NCBI GenBank assembly: GCA_902605605.1
Contig: CACLDI010000008.1
Span: 1 to 38,171, forward strand
DNA from: an uncultured Pelagibacteraceae bacterium
GTDB lineage: Bacteria > Pseudomonadota > Alphaproteobacteria > Pelagibacterales > Pelagibacteraceae
Reading direction: 5' to 3'
DNA: 38,171 bases
The notes beneath the pieces were generated by a model. The model worked only from the letters and a program-made list of their open reading frames with translations, did not search any database and was not told the origin of the DNA. This document shows, piece after piece, positions 26,851-34,653 of the stretch (positions are counted from its first letter, which is position 1; each line of letters begins with the position of its first letter). The translations under genes and the position numbers were made by a program.

Positions 26851-26860
26851 TAGAGGTATA

Positions 26861-26977
26861 TGCCTGGCGATGTCCTACTCTTCCATATCTTAAGACAAAG
26901 TACCATCGGCGCTGAAAGGCTTAACTTCCGAGTTCGGAATGGGATCGGGTGTAACACTTTCGCAATAATCACCAGGT
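26861..26977 (-). rRNA. rrf: 5S ribosomal RNA
   Basis: About 117 bases on the minus strand. The ends pair as CCTGGTGAT with ATCGCCAGG (helix I). Conserved parts are CCGATCCCATTCCGAACTCGGAAGTTAAGC, read here as two adjacent pieces, and CGCCGATGGTA. No 16S, 23S or tRNA gene stands near it; a GDP-mannose epimerase-like gene lies upstream and an SDR gene 10 bases downstream. The ends could be off by 1-2 bases. Confidence 0.97.
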
Positions 26978-26986
26978 AGGACCTTC

Positions 26987-27009
26987 TACATTTTAAAGCT
27001 TTAAATGTA
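26987..27009 (-). other. Palindrome just upstream of 5S rRNA
   Basis: TACATTTTAAAG pairs with CTTTAAATGTA as an almost perfect 11-pair inverted repeat with one bulged base. It ends about 9 bases before the 5S start. On the transcript it would form a hairpin next to the 5S 5' end, possibly a processing signal. The T run 8 bases further right would only serve a plus-strand transcript, which has no gene here. Confidence 0.5.
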
Positions 27010-27023
27010 AAGTAAAGTTTTTT

Positions 27024-28019
27024 TTAATTAGAGGAAGTAAATTTTTGTGTGTTTGAGGGGTTTTTTATACTTTGGTAAATCCAAGAATATGTTTTTTCAA
27101 GGCCCTCATACAATTTAATACTAGGTTCCCAATTTAGATCCGAAAGAATCTTTGTATTATCACTTGACCTTCCTCTTACTCCTTTAGGTTTATTTAATAA
27201 ATATCGTTTTTCCACCTTATAATCTGAAATTTTTTCTACCATTTTAATCATTTGATTTATAGATACTTGCTCACTACTTCCAAGATTGTAAACCTCATTC
27301 AAATTCGAGTTAAAAATCTTTTTTGTGCCAAAAATACAATCATCAATAAACATAAAGCTTCTAGTTTGTTCACCATCTCCCCAAACCTCAATAGATTTTT
27401 CCTTATTAATTTTGGCATTTGCAATTTTTCTACATATGGCTGCAGGAGCTTTTTCTCTTCCTCCGTCATATGTACCTAATGGTCCGTAAACATTATGATA
27501 CCTAATACATCTTGTTTCTAATTTAAAATCCTCAGTAAAATGCCTGCACATTCGCTCACTAAAAAGTTTTTCCCAACCATACCCATCTTCAGGCTCAGCA
27601 GGATATGCATCCTCTTCTTTTAAACCTGGTATGAAAGTCTCGTTTTGCTTTTGTCCATTGTAAACACATGCACTTGATGAAAAAAAATATCTTTTAACAT
27701 CATTTTTTTTACAAGACCTCAGCATATTTGTATTTATAAGTACTGATAGCATGCATTCAGCTTTATTATTTTCGATAAACCCCATTCCACCCATATTACA
27801 TGCCATATTATAAACGTAATCTACACCTGTGCTTACTTTCTCACAATTTTCAATCTCTTTTAAATCCAGCGAATAATTTTGACAGTTATCAAAGTTTTGA
27901 AACCAAAACTCTAATGGTTTAATATCGGCACAAACTACCTCATGACCTTCATCAATCAGGGATTTTACAAGATATCCACCTATAAATCCACCTGCACCGC
28001 ACACTAAATATTTTGACAT
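27024..28019 (-). CDS. GDP-mannose 3,5-epimerase homologue
   Basis: Extended SDR, 331 aa, strikingly like plant GDP-mannose 3',5'-epimerase. Seen in order: CGAGGFIGG at 7-15, NMGGMGFIENN near 75-85, SSSACVY with Cys118, the YxxxK pair Tyr147-Lys151, GGREKAPAA with Lys190, and GDGEQTRSFMFIDD. Cys118 and Lys190 correspond to the acid/base pair of the plant enzyme. The predicted product is GDP-L-galactose or GDP-L-gulose from GDP-mannose. The last gene before 5S on this strand, its stop is 46 bases from it. Confidence 0.88.
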   Translation of the reverse strand: MSKYLVCGAGGFIGGYLVKSLIDEGHEVVCADIKPLEFWFQNFDNCQNYSLDLKEIENCEKVSTGVDYVYNMACNMGGMGFIENNKAECMLSVLINTNMLRSCKKNDVKRYFFSSSACVYNGQKQNETFIPGLKEEDAYPAEPEDGYGWEKLFSERMCRHFTEDFKLETRCIRYHNVYGPLGTYDGGREKAPAAICRKIANAKINKEKSIEVWGDGEQTRSFMFIDDCIFGTKKIFNSNLNEVYNLGSSEQVSINQMIKMVEKISDYKVEKRYLLNKPKGVRGRSSDNTKILSDLNWEPSIKLYEGLEKTYSWIYQSIKNPSNTQKFTSSN

Positions 28020-28043
28020 AGAGTCATATATATAGAAATAAAT

Positions 28044-28997
28044 TTATTTAACAAGATCTTTAATAATTTTGTCTATTCCAAGAAGTTTAATATCAAACGA
28101 ATTTTTTAATAATTTATTATCACTTAATAAAAAATCTGTATCTCCTTTTCGCCTTTTAACAAATTTAATTTTGAATTTAAGTTTACTTAAAACTGAAAAT
28201 TTTTTGACAATTTCTAAAACACTTTTTTCTATTGAAGTACCACAGTTAAATATTTTAAATTTATTTTTTTTTAATATTTTACTTGATAAGTATATGGCTT
28301 TATAATTAATTTTTGCAATATCCTGTACATGAATAAAATCTCTTACGCATGTCCCATCGTATGTATTATAATCATTACCATTAATTTTGAAATAATCTAT
28401 ATTTTTTGAAAATCTCAAATCGCTCAATTTTTTTAATAAATGTTTATAACCATTAAAATTTTGCCTATATAAATTTTCAAATGTTGGACCAGCTACATTA
28501 AAATATCTCAATATAATTGTTTTAAATTTGGTATTTTTTAAGAGTTTCTCACTCATTAACTTACTTTTGCCATAAGGAGTAATTGGTTTAGATTTAAATT
28601 TTTCATTAATTGGTTTGAAGCAATTAGTCTTTCCATATACCGCAGCAGAAGATGAAAATATAAAATATTTTATTTTTGCTTTTTCACAATTTTTTATAAA
28701 TTTTTTTACCTTTAAATAATTATTTATATAATACTTGTTGGGTCGCAAAACTGACTCGTTATTATCTATTGAGGCTGCAAGATGAATAACGTTTTTAATT
28801 TTTTTGTCTATTAATAACTGGGCTATTTTTTTATTTGAAAAATCTGATTTGATAAATAAATAATTTTTATCTTTTAGCAAATTTTTTCCTGTAGAAAGAT
28901 TATCCACTACATAAACTTTAAATTTTTTTTTTAAAAAATATTGAGCTGTAGCTGCCCCAATATAACCTGCTCCACCTGTAATCAAAATTTCTTTCAT
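28044..28997 (-). CDS. galE: UDP-glucose 4-epimerase
   Basis: Interconverts UDP-glucose and UDP-galactose (or the N-acetyl forms). NAD-binding GGAGYIGAATA starts at residue 8; the catalytic pair is Tyr142-Lys146 in TPYGKSK. The GalE-specific substrate segment YNTYDGTCVRDFIHVQD is at about 208-224. At 317 aa it is slightly shorter than E. coli GalE (338). It follows the FAD oxidoreductase gene by 11 bases. Confidence 0.9.
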   Translation of the reverse strand: MKEILITGGAGYIGAATAQYFLKKKFKVYVVDNLSTGKNLLKDKNYLFIKSDFSNKKIAQLLIDKKIKNVIHLAASIDNNESVLRPNKYYINNYLKVKKFIKNCEKAKIKYFIFSSSAAVYGKTNCFKPINEKFKSKPITPYGKSKLMSEKLLKNTKFKTIILRYFNVAGPTFENLYRQNFNGYKHLLKKLSDLRFSKNIDYFKINGNDYNTYDGTCVRDFIHVQDIAKINYKAIYLSSKILKKNKFKIFNCGTSIEKSVLEIVKKFSVLSKLKFKIKFVKRRKGDTDFLLSDNKLLKNSFDIKLLGIDKIIKDLVK

Positions 28998-29008
28998 CTA
29001 TTTGTGTA

Positions 29009-30331
29009 TTAGGTTTGAATAGTTGAAATAAATTTACTTACTAAATTATAATGCTTGTTATTTGAAATATTTTTATTATCTAAATTTAAATCTCTTTTGA
29101 TATTTTTTGGAGGATTTGAATTATTAAGCTTTTTATAAAGATCTACTGCTAGGCTAAAAGCCATTGAGAATTTTCCTGGCAAAACTGCAAATTGTTTTTT
29201 AGATAAATCAAAAATTTTATAATGATAATTTCTTTGTTCTTTCGCAGAGTATTCAACCTTTTTTCCAAAATAAATTTCTTTAAATCTTACTTTATCTAGA
29301 TTTTTAAAAAATGACTTACAATTGTTTTGAAAAATTTTTAATACATTATCTTTACTTTCATTATCGCCTAATTTCGAACTTAGTCCTGAACCTATTACGG
29401 AATAGAACCCTTCTGAATGCTCATGCATAAAATGATTTATAGTATTATCATTATTTGGAGTTAATTTAACGATATTTTTATTTAATATGTTTGGATATGT
29501 AACCATTAAAGGTGACTCATAAATAGTTACATTTTTTATGAAATCTTTAATCCCCGCACCATTTGCGAAGATTATTTTTTTTGTTTTAATAGTATCTGTA
29601 TCATTAAGTAATATTTCGCAATAATCATCTTTCTCTTTTACACTTTTATAATTTGTTTCTAATAATGTTGTACCACCATTAAGTTTAAATGAAGAATAAA
29701 GATCAGAATATATTGTCTTTGATCTCATTGGCTTATCAAAACCTTTCATAGAAAAAAATTCATTATTATCAATTTTAACTCCATTGTACGAGGGTTTTGT
29801 AATTTCTTTGTTACTATAATTAATGAAGTTTGATTTTGAAATTTCTTTATGAGACTCATCTTTTCTTAAATCAAAATTTCTTAATTTGTTATGTCTGGAA
29901 ACAAATTTTTTTATTTTTTTCTCCCAAGATAAAATATTTTTAATTCTTCCAAAAAAATTTTTAGACGTTAAATCCTGATTATTTCTAGATGCAATCAAAT
30001 AATCAACATCACTATTTCTAAACCATCCATCCTTAGAAGTATTGAATTCAAGATTGCCTTTAGAATTTAAGGTCATATTTAATTTTTTAAATTCAGAATA
30101 GTAATTAATTATATCTTTAGTGTTTTTAATTAAACCCTTTAAATATTCTTCATTGTTCATAAAGGCATATAAACTACCTATATGAAACCAGCCATGTTGA
30201 TCAGAACTACTTTTACTCATTAAAAGTTTTTCTTTTTCCAATAAACAAACTTTATCTGACGTTCTAGAAAGAATTTCGGCTATAGAAATTCCAGCTATTC
30301 CTCCTCCCACAATTACATAATTATAAATCAC
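29009..30331 (-). CDS. FAD-dependent oxidoreductase, DAO family, unknown substrate
   Basis: About 440 aa. The dinucleotide-binding motif IVGGGIAGISIAEIL starts near residue 7, with the acidic end of strand two at LLEKEKL, and an HIGSLY segment after it resembling the HAGLYY part of D-amino-acid oxidase-like proteins (glycerol-3-phosphate dehydrogenase, L-2-hydroxyglutarate oxidase). The remainder is Lys/Asn-rich with no assigned motif. I do not know its substrate; location suggests oxidation of a sugar or glycan precursor. The frame opens at TTG 30334, but I take GTG at 30331. Poor ribosome site. Confidence 0.75.
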   Translation of the reverse strand: MIYNYVIVGGGIAGISIAEILSRTSDKVCLLEKEKLLMSKSSSDQHGWFHIGSLYAFMNNEEYLKGLIKNTKDIINYYSEFKKLNMTLNSKGNLEFNTSKDGWFRNSDVDYLIASRNNQDLTSKNFFGRIKNILSWEKKIKKFVSRHNKLRNFDLRKDESHKEISKSNFINYSNKEITKPSYNGVKIDNNEFFSMKGFDKPMRSKTIYSDLYSSFKLNGGTTLLETNYKSVKEKDDYCEILLNDTDTIKTKKIIFANGAGIKDFIKNVTIYESPLMVTYPNILNKNIVKLTPNNDNTINHFMHEHSEGFYSVIGSGLSSKLGDNESKDNVLKIFQNNCKSFFKNLDKVRFKEIYFGKKVEYSAKEQRNYHYKIFDLSKKQFAVLPGKFSMAFSLAVDLYKKLNNSNPPKNIKRDLNLDNKNISNNKHYNLVSKFISTIQT

Positions 30332-30371
30332 CAAGTTTAATTACATTTGTTTTTTAAAAAATTTTTGAAAT

Positions 30372-30399
30372 TTAACATATTAAAAGTAGAGATTATAAT
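30372..30399 (+). promoter_or_regulatory. Sigma-70-type promoter for the WecA-like gene
   Basis: TTAACA (30372-30377), a 16-base spacer and a perfect TATAAT (30394-30399). The expected start lies near 30406, about 29 bases ahead of the ATG at 30435. It is in the 100-base divergent gap between the FAD oxidoreductase and the transferase gene. TATAAT-like strings are common in such AT-rich DNA, so the match in both boxes matters more than either alone. Confidence 0.5.
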
Positions 30400-30434
30400 A
30401 AAAATAGATAAAGTAAATTCTGTAAATTCATTCA

Positions 30435-31430
30435 ATGTCTTATAATTATGTAATTTTAAATATTATTCTTTTTTTTGTTTATTTTTATATTTCTTGTCGT
30501 TTTGCTAAAAAACTTAATTTAATCGATTATCCTTCTGAAAATAAAACGCATTCAAAAGCAACACCTGCTGTTGGAGGGTTAATATTTTATTTATTTTATA
30601 CAACTGTTTATTTTCAAATTCAATTAAATCTAAAATTAGATATTTTTTATCATTATTTAACAATTTTTTCTTTTTTAATATTTTTAGTTGGATATTTTGA
30701 TGATGTTAAAGACAATAATCCATATCTAAAATCATCTTTATTTATTTTAATAATTTTTGTTTTTTTAAGTTTAAATGAGGAAATTTTACTTAAAACAATA
30801 GATATATCTTTTTTAAATGCAACATATGAATTAAACAATTTTTTTAAATATTTTTTTACAATCCTTTGTTTTTGGTTATTAATGAATTCATTTAATTTAG
30901 CAGATGGATTAAACGGTATTGCAATTTCATACGCCTTAATCATTTTTATTAGTCTTATTCTAATATTCAATTTAAGTAATGCTGAAAATTTTATTGTTAT
31001 AAACTTTGTTATATTCTTGTCTATCTCATTGATATTTAACCTTAAGAATGATTTTTTTTTGGGAAATAACGGCTCATATTTAATTTCTTTTTTTATGAGT
31101 GTCCTATTTATAAAATTTTATAATCAAAATTTAGGAATTATGAAATTTGAGGCTGATCGTATTTTTTTGATACTCATGATACCTGGTATAGATATGCTCA
31201 GATTGTTTATTGTTAGAATTATGAATAAAAATAATCCATTTAAGAGAGATCAAGAGCACCTTCACCATTATCTAAAAAAAAAGATTTCTGAACAAAAAGT
31301 CTTTATTGTCTATAGTTTAATTATTTGTGTTCCTATAATTTTAGATAGCTTAATAAAGGAAATCACAATATTCTTAATAATATTCCAAATATTATTTTAT
31401 ATTTTAATTATAAAAAAACTTAAAAGTTAA
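30435..31430 (+). CDS. WecA/MraY-family undecaprenyl-phosphate sugar-1-phosphate transferase
   Basis: Integral membrane enzyme of the polyprenyl-phosphate N-acetylhexosamine-1-phosphate transferase family; it would start a glycan on undecaprenyl phosphate. It has about ten membrane segments and the cytoplasmic motifs KATPAVGGL at 41-49, GYFDD with Asp89-Asp90, NSFNLADGLNG with Asp157, and a late RDQEHLHHYL. 331 aa is normal for WecA/WbpL. Sugar specificity is not readable. Its stop shares TTAA with that of the convergent ligase gene. Confidence 0.88.
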   Translation: MSYNYVILNIILFFVYFYISCRFAKKLNLIDYPSENKTHSKATPAVGGLIFYLFYTTVYFQIQLNLKLDIFYHYLTIFSFLIFLVGYFDDVKDNNPYLKSSLFILIIFVFLSLNEEILLKTIDISFLNATYELNNFFKYFFTILCFWLLMNSFNLADGLNGIAISYALIIFISLILIFNLSNAENFIVINFVIFLSISLIFNLKNDFFLGNNGSYLISFFMSVLFIKFYNQNLGIMKFEADRIFLILMIPGIDMLRLFIVRIMNKNNPFKRDQEHLHHYLKKKISEQKVFIVYSLIICVPIILDSLIKEITIFLIIFQILFYILIIKKLKS

Positions 31431-32731
31431 TTTATTTTTTGAAAGTTAATATTTTTAATAGATAAAGCCAAACCTAAAAAAAAACTAAAAGTTATTAAAT
31501 TGAAATTAGTAAAAAAACTGCCTGTAGTAGTTAGAGGCCATAACTTAAGAATTAATGGAATTACAATCAATAGAACAGAATAGTGTTCACCTTTTTTTGA
31601 AAAGGTATCTAAAAAAATATTTTTAAATAAAATTGATATTAAAAAAATAAAAAAAATAGAACCAATGATGCCTGTTTCACTTAATATTTCAAAATAAATT
31701 TGATGTGGATGAGTTGCACACCTGTTCTTGTAATTTAAAGATTTAATTTTCTCATATTTTTTTTCTGAACATATTTTTCTAAAAGTTTTTAGCCCACTTC
31801 CAGTAAGAGGATAATCTTTAAAAATCTCAATTGATGTTAAAAAATGTGCTCCCCAACCTGAATTTAAAAATGCTATATCATTCTTTTTACTTATAGAATT
31901 ACTCTGATATTCTTTAGTAAACTTTTTATCTTTAAAATATTTTTTATCATATCCTTTAGAGATCTGCGCAATTGTTGTTTCTACCATTCTTTCTTTTACG
32001 ACAGGACTATTATACAAACTTATAGACATTAGTATCAGGGATAATATTAATGCTATTAAAGAATTTTTATTTTTTATTAAAAATGGTAAAGCTATTGCTA
32101 GTCCCAAAATCATTAAAAAAAAACTAGATCTCTCTCCTGTAAATAAAATTGTCGAGGGATATAAGATTAGTAAAAAAAAAGAAATTAATTTGTATTTTTT
32201 TGTTTTAAATAACAATAAACAGGGGAAAAAAAATAAATTTATAAAACCACCTGCTATAAGTTCATCTCCAAAAAAACCAGAATTTCTCGTACCATAGTTT
32301 GCACTAGGAAAACCAAATAAATCATCACCATTAAAATATTGATAAATAATGTCTATAGATAGAAGTACTAAAAAAATAGAAGTAATTGCCAATAATTGGA
32401 CTAGCTTTCGTTCATTCGTAAAAAAAAAATATTTTAAAAATATAATAAAAAATAAAAATCTAAATAATGTTACAGACCTTTTTAATGAAGCAAATAGGTC
32501 TAAAGAAAAAAAAGATATAATTATTAAAATGATAATATAGGCCAAAAAATATTTTAAAAATTTTTCATTTTTAATAATTTCCAAAGTTTTTTGTGATTGA
32601 AAAATAAATAAATAAAAAAAAATAAATAATATAAATATTTCAGCTATGAATTTACTAAAAACTAAAATTATAGGAAATATATATATTAAACTTGTTAGTT
32701 TGAAATAAGAGCTTAAGTTATTTATTACCAT
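31427..32731 (-). CDS. O-antigen ligase-like / Wzy-type membrane protein
   Basis: About ten to twelve hydrophobic segments in 434 aa, with a larger periplasmic loop at about 255-350. The Wzy_C-like signature THPHQIYFEILSETGIIG lies near residues 345-362, and STILFTGERSSFF near 190-205. WaaL ligases and Wzy polymerases share this topology and cannot be told apart here; either would join O-units at the periplasmic face. Start ATG is at 32731 and the gap to gmd on the other strand is 138 bases. Confidence 0.82.
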   Translation of the reverse strand: MVINNLSSYFKLTSLIYIFPIILVFSKFIAEIFILFIFFYLFIFQSQKTLEIIKNEKFLKYFLAYIIILIIISFFSLDLFASLKRSVTLFRFLFFIIFLKYFFFTNERKLVQLLAITSIFLVLLSIDIIYQYFNGDDLFGFPSANYGTRNSGFFGDELIAGGFINLFFFPCLLLFKTKKYKLISFFLLILYPSTILFTGERSSFFLMILGLAIALPFLIKNKNSLIALILSLILMSISLYNSPVVKERMVETTIAQISKGYDKKYFKDKKFTKEYQSNSISKKNDIAFLNSGWGAHFLTSIEIFKDYPLTGSGLKTFRKICSEKKYEKIKSLNYKNRCATHPHQIYFEILSETGIIGSIFFIFLISILFKNIFLDTFSKKGEHYSVLLIVIPLILKLWPLTTTGSFFTNFNLITFSFFLGLALSIKNINFQKIN

Positions 32732-32816
32732 TTTATCAGTAAATCATTTATATTAAAGTTATGAATTTACCTATAAATTATTGTTTGAATATCTAAATCT
32801 TTAAGTTTAAAAAACA

Positions 32817-32844
32817 TTGTCTAAAAAATCATTTAATATATAAC
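32817..32844 (+). promoter_or_regulatory. Candidate promoter for gmd
   Basis: TTGTCT (32817-32822), 16 bases, then TATAAC (32839-32844), five of six -10 matches. The predicted start would be about 19 bases before the gmd ATG. The rest of the 138-base gap is AT-rich with no clear repeat. Confidence 0.38.
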
Positions 32845-32869
32845 AAATTTTTTTTAGATTATAAAATAT

Positions 32870-33889
32870 ATGAAAAAAACTGCGCTCATTACTGGTATCT
32901 CTGGACAAGATGGAGCTTATCTAGCTCAGTTTCTTTTAAAAAAAAATTATAGAGTTATAGGTGCGGATAGAAGATCTGCTAGAGATAATAAGTGGAGATT
33001 AAGATATTTAAATATTGAAAATAAAATTGAAATTGTAAATATTGACTTAACAGAAATTACTAGTTTGATAAGTCTTTTTGAAAAATATAAATTTAATGAA
33101 GTTTATAATCTAGCGGCTCAATCTTTTGTAGGTACTTCTTTTGTGAACCCTATCACTACATCGCAAGCGACTGCTATAGGCCCTTTGAATATATTAGAAG
33201 TAATCAAAAACTTAAAACAAAAACCTAAATTTTATCAAGCTTCATCTTCTGAAATGTTTGGGGATGTAAAAAATAATTTTCAAAATGAATTAAGTAATTT
33301 TAATCCTCAAAGTCCTTATGCAATTTCGAAAGTATTTGCTCACCATATCACAAAAAATTATAGAGATTCTTACAAAATTTTTGCTGTAAACGGTATACTT
33401 TTCAACCATGAGTCGCCTTTAAGAGGTGAAGAATTTATAACTAGGAAAATTACCCTAGGTCTTTCAAAAATAATTGTTGGTAAACTTAACTTTCTAGAAG
33501 TTGGAAATATATATGCAAAAAGAGACTGGGGTTTTGCGGGAGATTACGTTGAGGCAATGTGGAAGATGTTACAACAAAAAAGACCTGAAGATTATGTAAT
33601 AGCAACAGGAAAAACTTATAATATTAAATCTTTTATTAATACAGCCACAAAGATCCTTGGAATGAAAACTAAATGGGTAGGTAAAGATTTAAATGAAAGA
33701 TTGATTAATTTAACTAATAAAAAAATAATTATTAAAATTAATAAAAAATTTTTTAGACCTGCTGAAGTAAATTATTTAAAAGGCAATTATTCTAAAGCAA
33801 AAAAGGAATTAAGATGGAGGCCAAAAACAAGCCTTAAAGAACTTATTAAAATGATGTTAAAAAGTGATTTAGAAAATCACAATAAATGA
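32870..33889 (+). CDS. gmd: GDP-mannose 4,6-dehydratase
   Basis: Makes GDP-4-keto-6-deoxymannose from GDP-mannose, precursor of fucose, rhamnose, perosamine and colitose. The cofactor loop TGISGQDGAYL is at 8-18, SSSEMFG at 125-131, Tyr150-Lys154 is the catalytic pair, LFNHESPLRG follows, and RDWGFAGDYVEAMWKMLQ is diagnostic. The C-terminus has FFRPAEVNYLKGN. At 339 aa it is full length. No GDP-fucose synthase gene is in view. It overlaps the next gene by 4 bases. Confidence 0.93.
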   Translation: MKKTALITGISGQDGAYLAQFLLKKNYRVIGADRRSARDNKWRLRYLNIENKIEIVNIDLTEITSLISLFEKYKFNEVYNLAAQSFVGTSFVNPITTSQATAIGPLNILEVIKNLKQKPKFYQASSSEMFGDVKNNFQNELSNFNPQSPYAISKVFAHHITKNYRDSYKIFAVNGILFNHESPLRGEEFITRKITLGLSKIIVGKLNFLEVGNIYAKRDWGFAGDYVEAMWKMLQQKRPEDYVIATGKTYNIKSFINTATKILGMKTKWVGKDLNERLINLTNKKIIIKINKKFFRPAEVNYLKGNYSKAKKELRWRPKTSLKELIKMMLKSDLENHNK

Positions 33890-34653
33890 AAGTATCAATA
33901 ATTACTCTCACATCAAATTCCATAAAAACCGTTAAAAAAACAATAAACTCTATAAAAAAACAAGACTATCAAAATATTGAAAAAGTGTGGATAGACAATT
34001 GTTCAAATGATGGGACTTTTCAATATTTAAAATCAAAAGTAGATAAGCAAACAATTTTAGTTAGTGAGAAGGATAATGGAATTTTTGATGCATTTAACAA
34101 AGGTGTAAAATTAGCTAGAGGAAATATTGTCGGATTTTTACATTCTGATGATTTTTTAAACAAAAAAGACATTATTTCTAATATTGTAAAAGAATTTCGA
34201 GATAATGATATCAACTTAACTTATGGTAATCTAGATTATATTGACAAAAATAATAAAGTAAGAAGAAAATGGATTGCAGATCATCAAACAAAAAAAATTA
34301 AAGATCACCGATATTTTAAAAAAAAGATCAATTTTGGATGGATGCCTCCACATCCTACAACTTATTTTTCAAGAAAATTTATTAAAAAAATTGGTAAATT
34401 CAATCAGCAATATAGAATATCATCTGATTATGATTTCTTGATAAGAGCATTATCTAACAAAAAAATATCTGCTATTTATATACCAAAAACAATTGTAAAA
34501 ATGAAATTAGGTGGAAACAGTAATAAATCGATAATGAATATTTTAATTAAAATGAAAGAAGACTATAGGATTATAAAAAAGAATAATCTAAAAGGATTAT
34601 CTACTTTAATACTAAAAAATTTTCAAAAAATTAATCAATTTTTCGTTAGCTAA
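33886..34653 (+). CDS. Family 2 glycosyltransferase
   Basis: GT-A fold, 255 aa. The start VSIITLTSNS and IDNCSNDGT are nucleotide-binding, EKDNGIFDAFNKGVKLARG is the usual spacer, and HSDD at 86-89 is the metal-binding DxD equivalent. SSDYDFLIRAL holds the likely acceptor-side Asp. No membrane segment, so it works at the inner face. It is coupled to gmd through an ATGA overlap. Its end overlaps the convergent fusion gene by 8 bases. Donor and acceptor are unknown. Confidence 0.9.
   Translation: MKVSIITLTSNSIKTVKKTINSIKKQDYQNIEKVWIDNCSNDGTFQYLKSKVDKQTILVSEKDNGIFDAFNKGVKLARGNIVGFLHSDDFLNKKDIISNIVKEFRDNDINLTYGNLDYIDKNNKVRRKWIADHQTKKIKDHRYFKKKINFGWMPPHPTTYFSRKFIKKIGKFNQQYRISSDYDFLIRALSNKKISAIYIPKTIVKMKLGGNSNKSIMNILIKMKEDYRIIKKNNLKGLSTLILKNFQKINQFFVS

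Noticed and set aside
30653..30970. Minus-strand frame of 105 codons inside the WecA-like gene
   Set aside because: Antisense to conserved membrane helices and the Asp89-Asp90 and Asp157 motifs of the transferase; no support for a gene.
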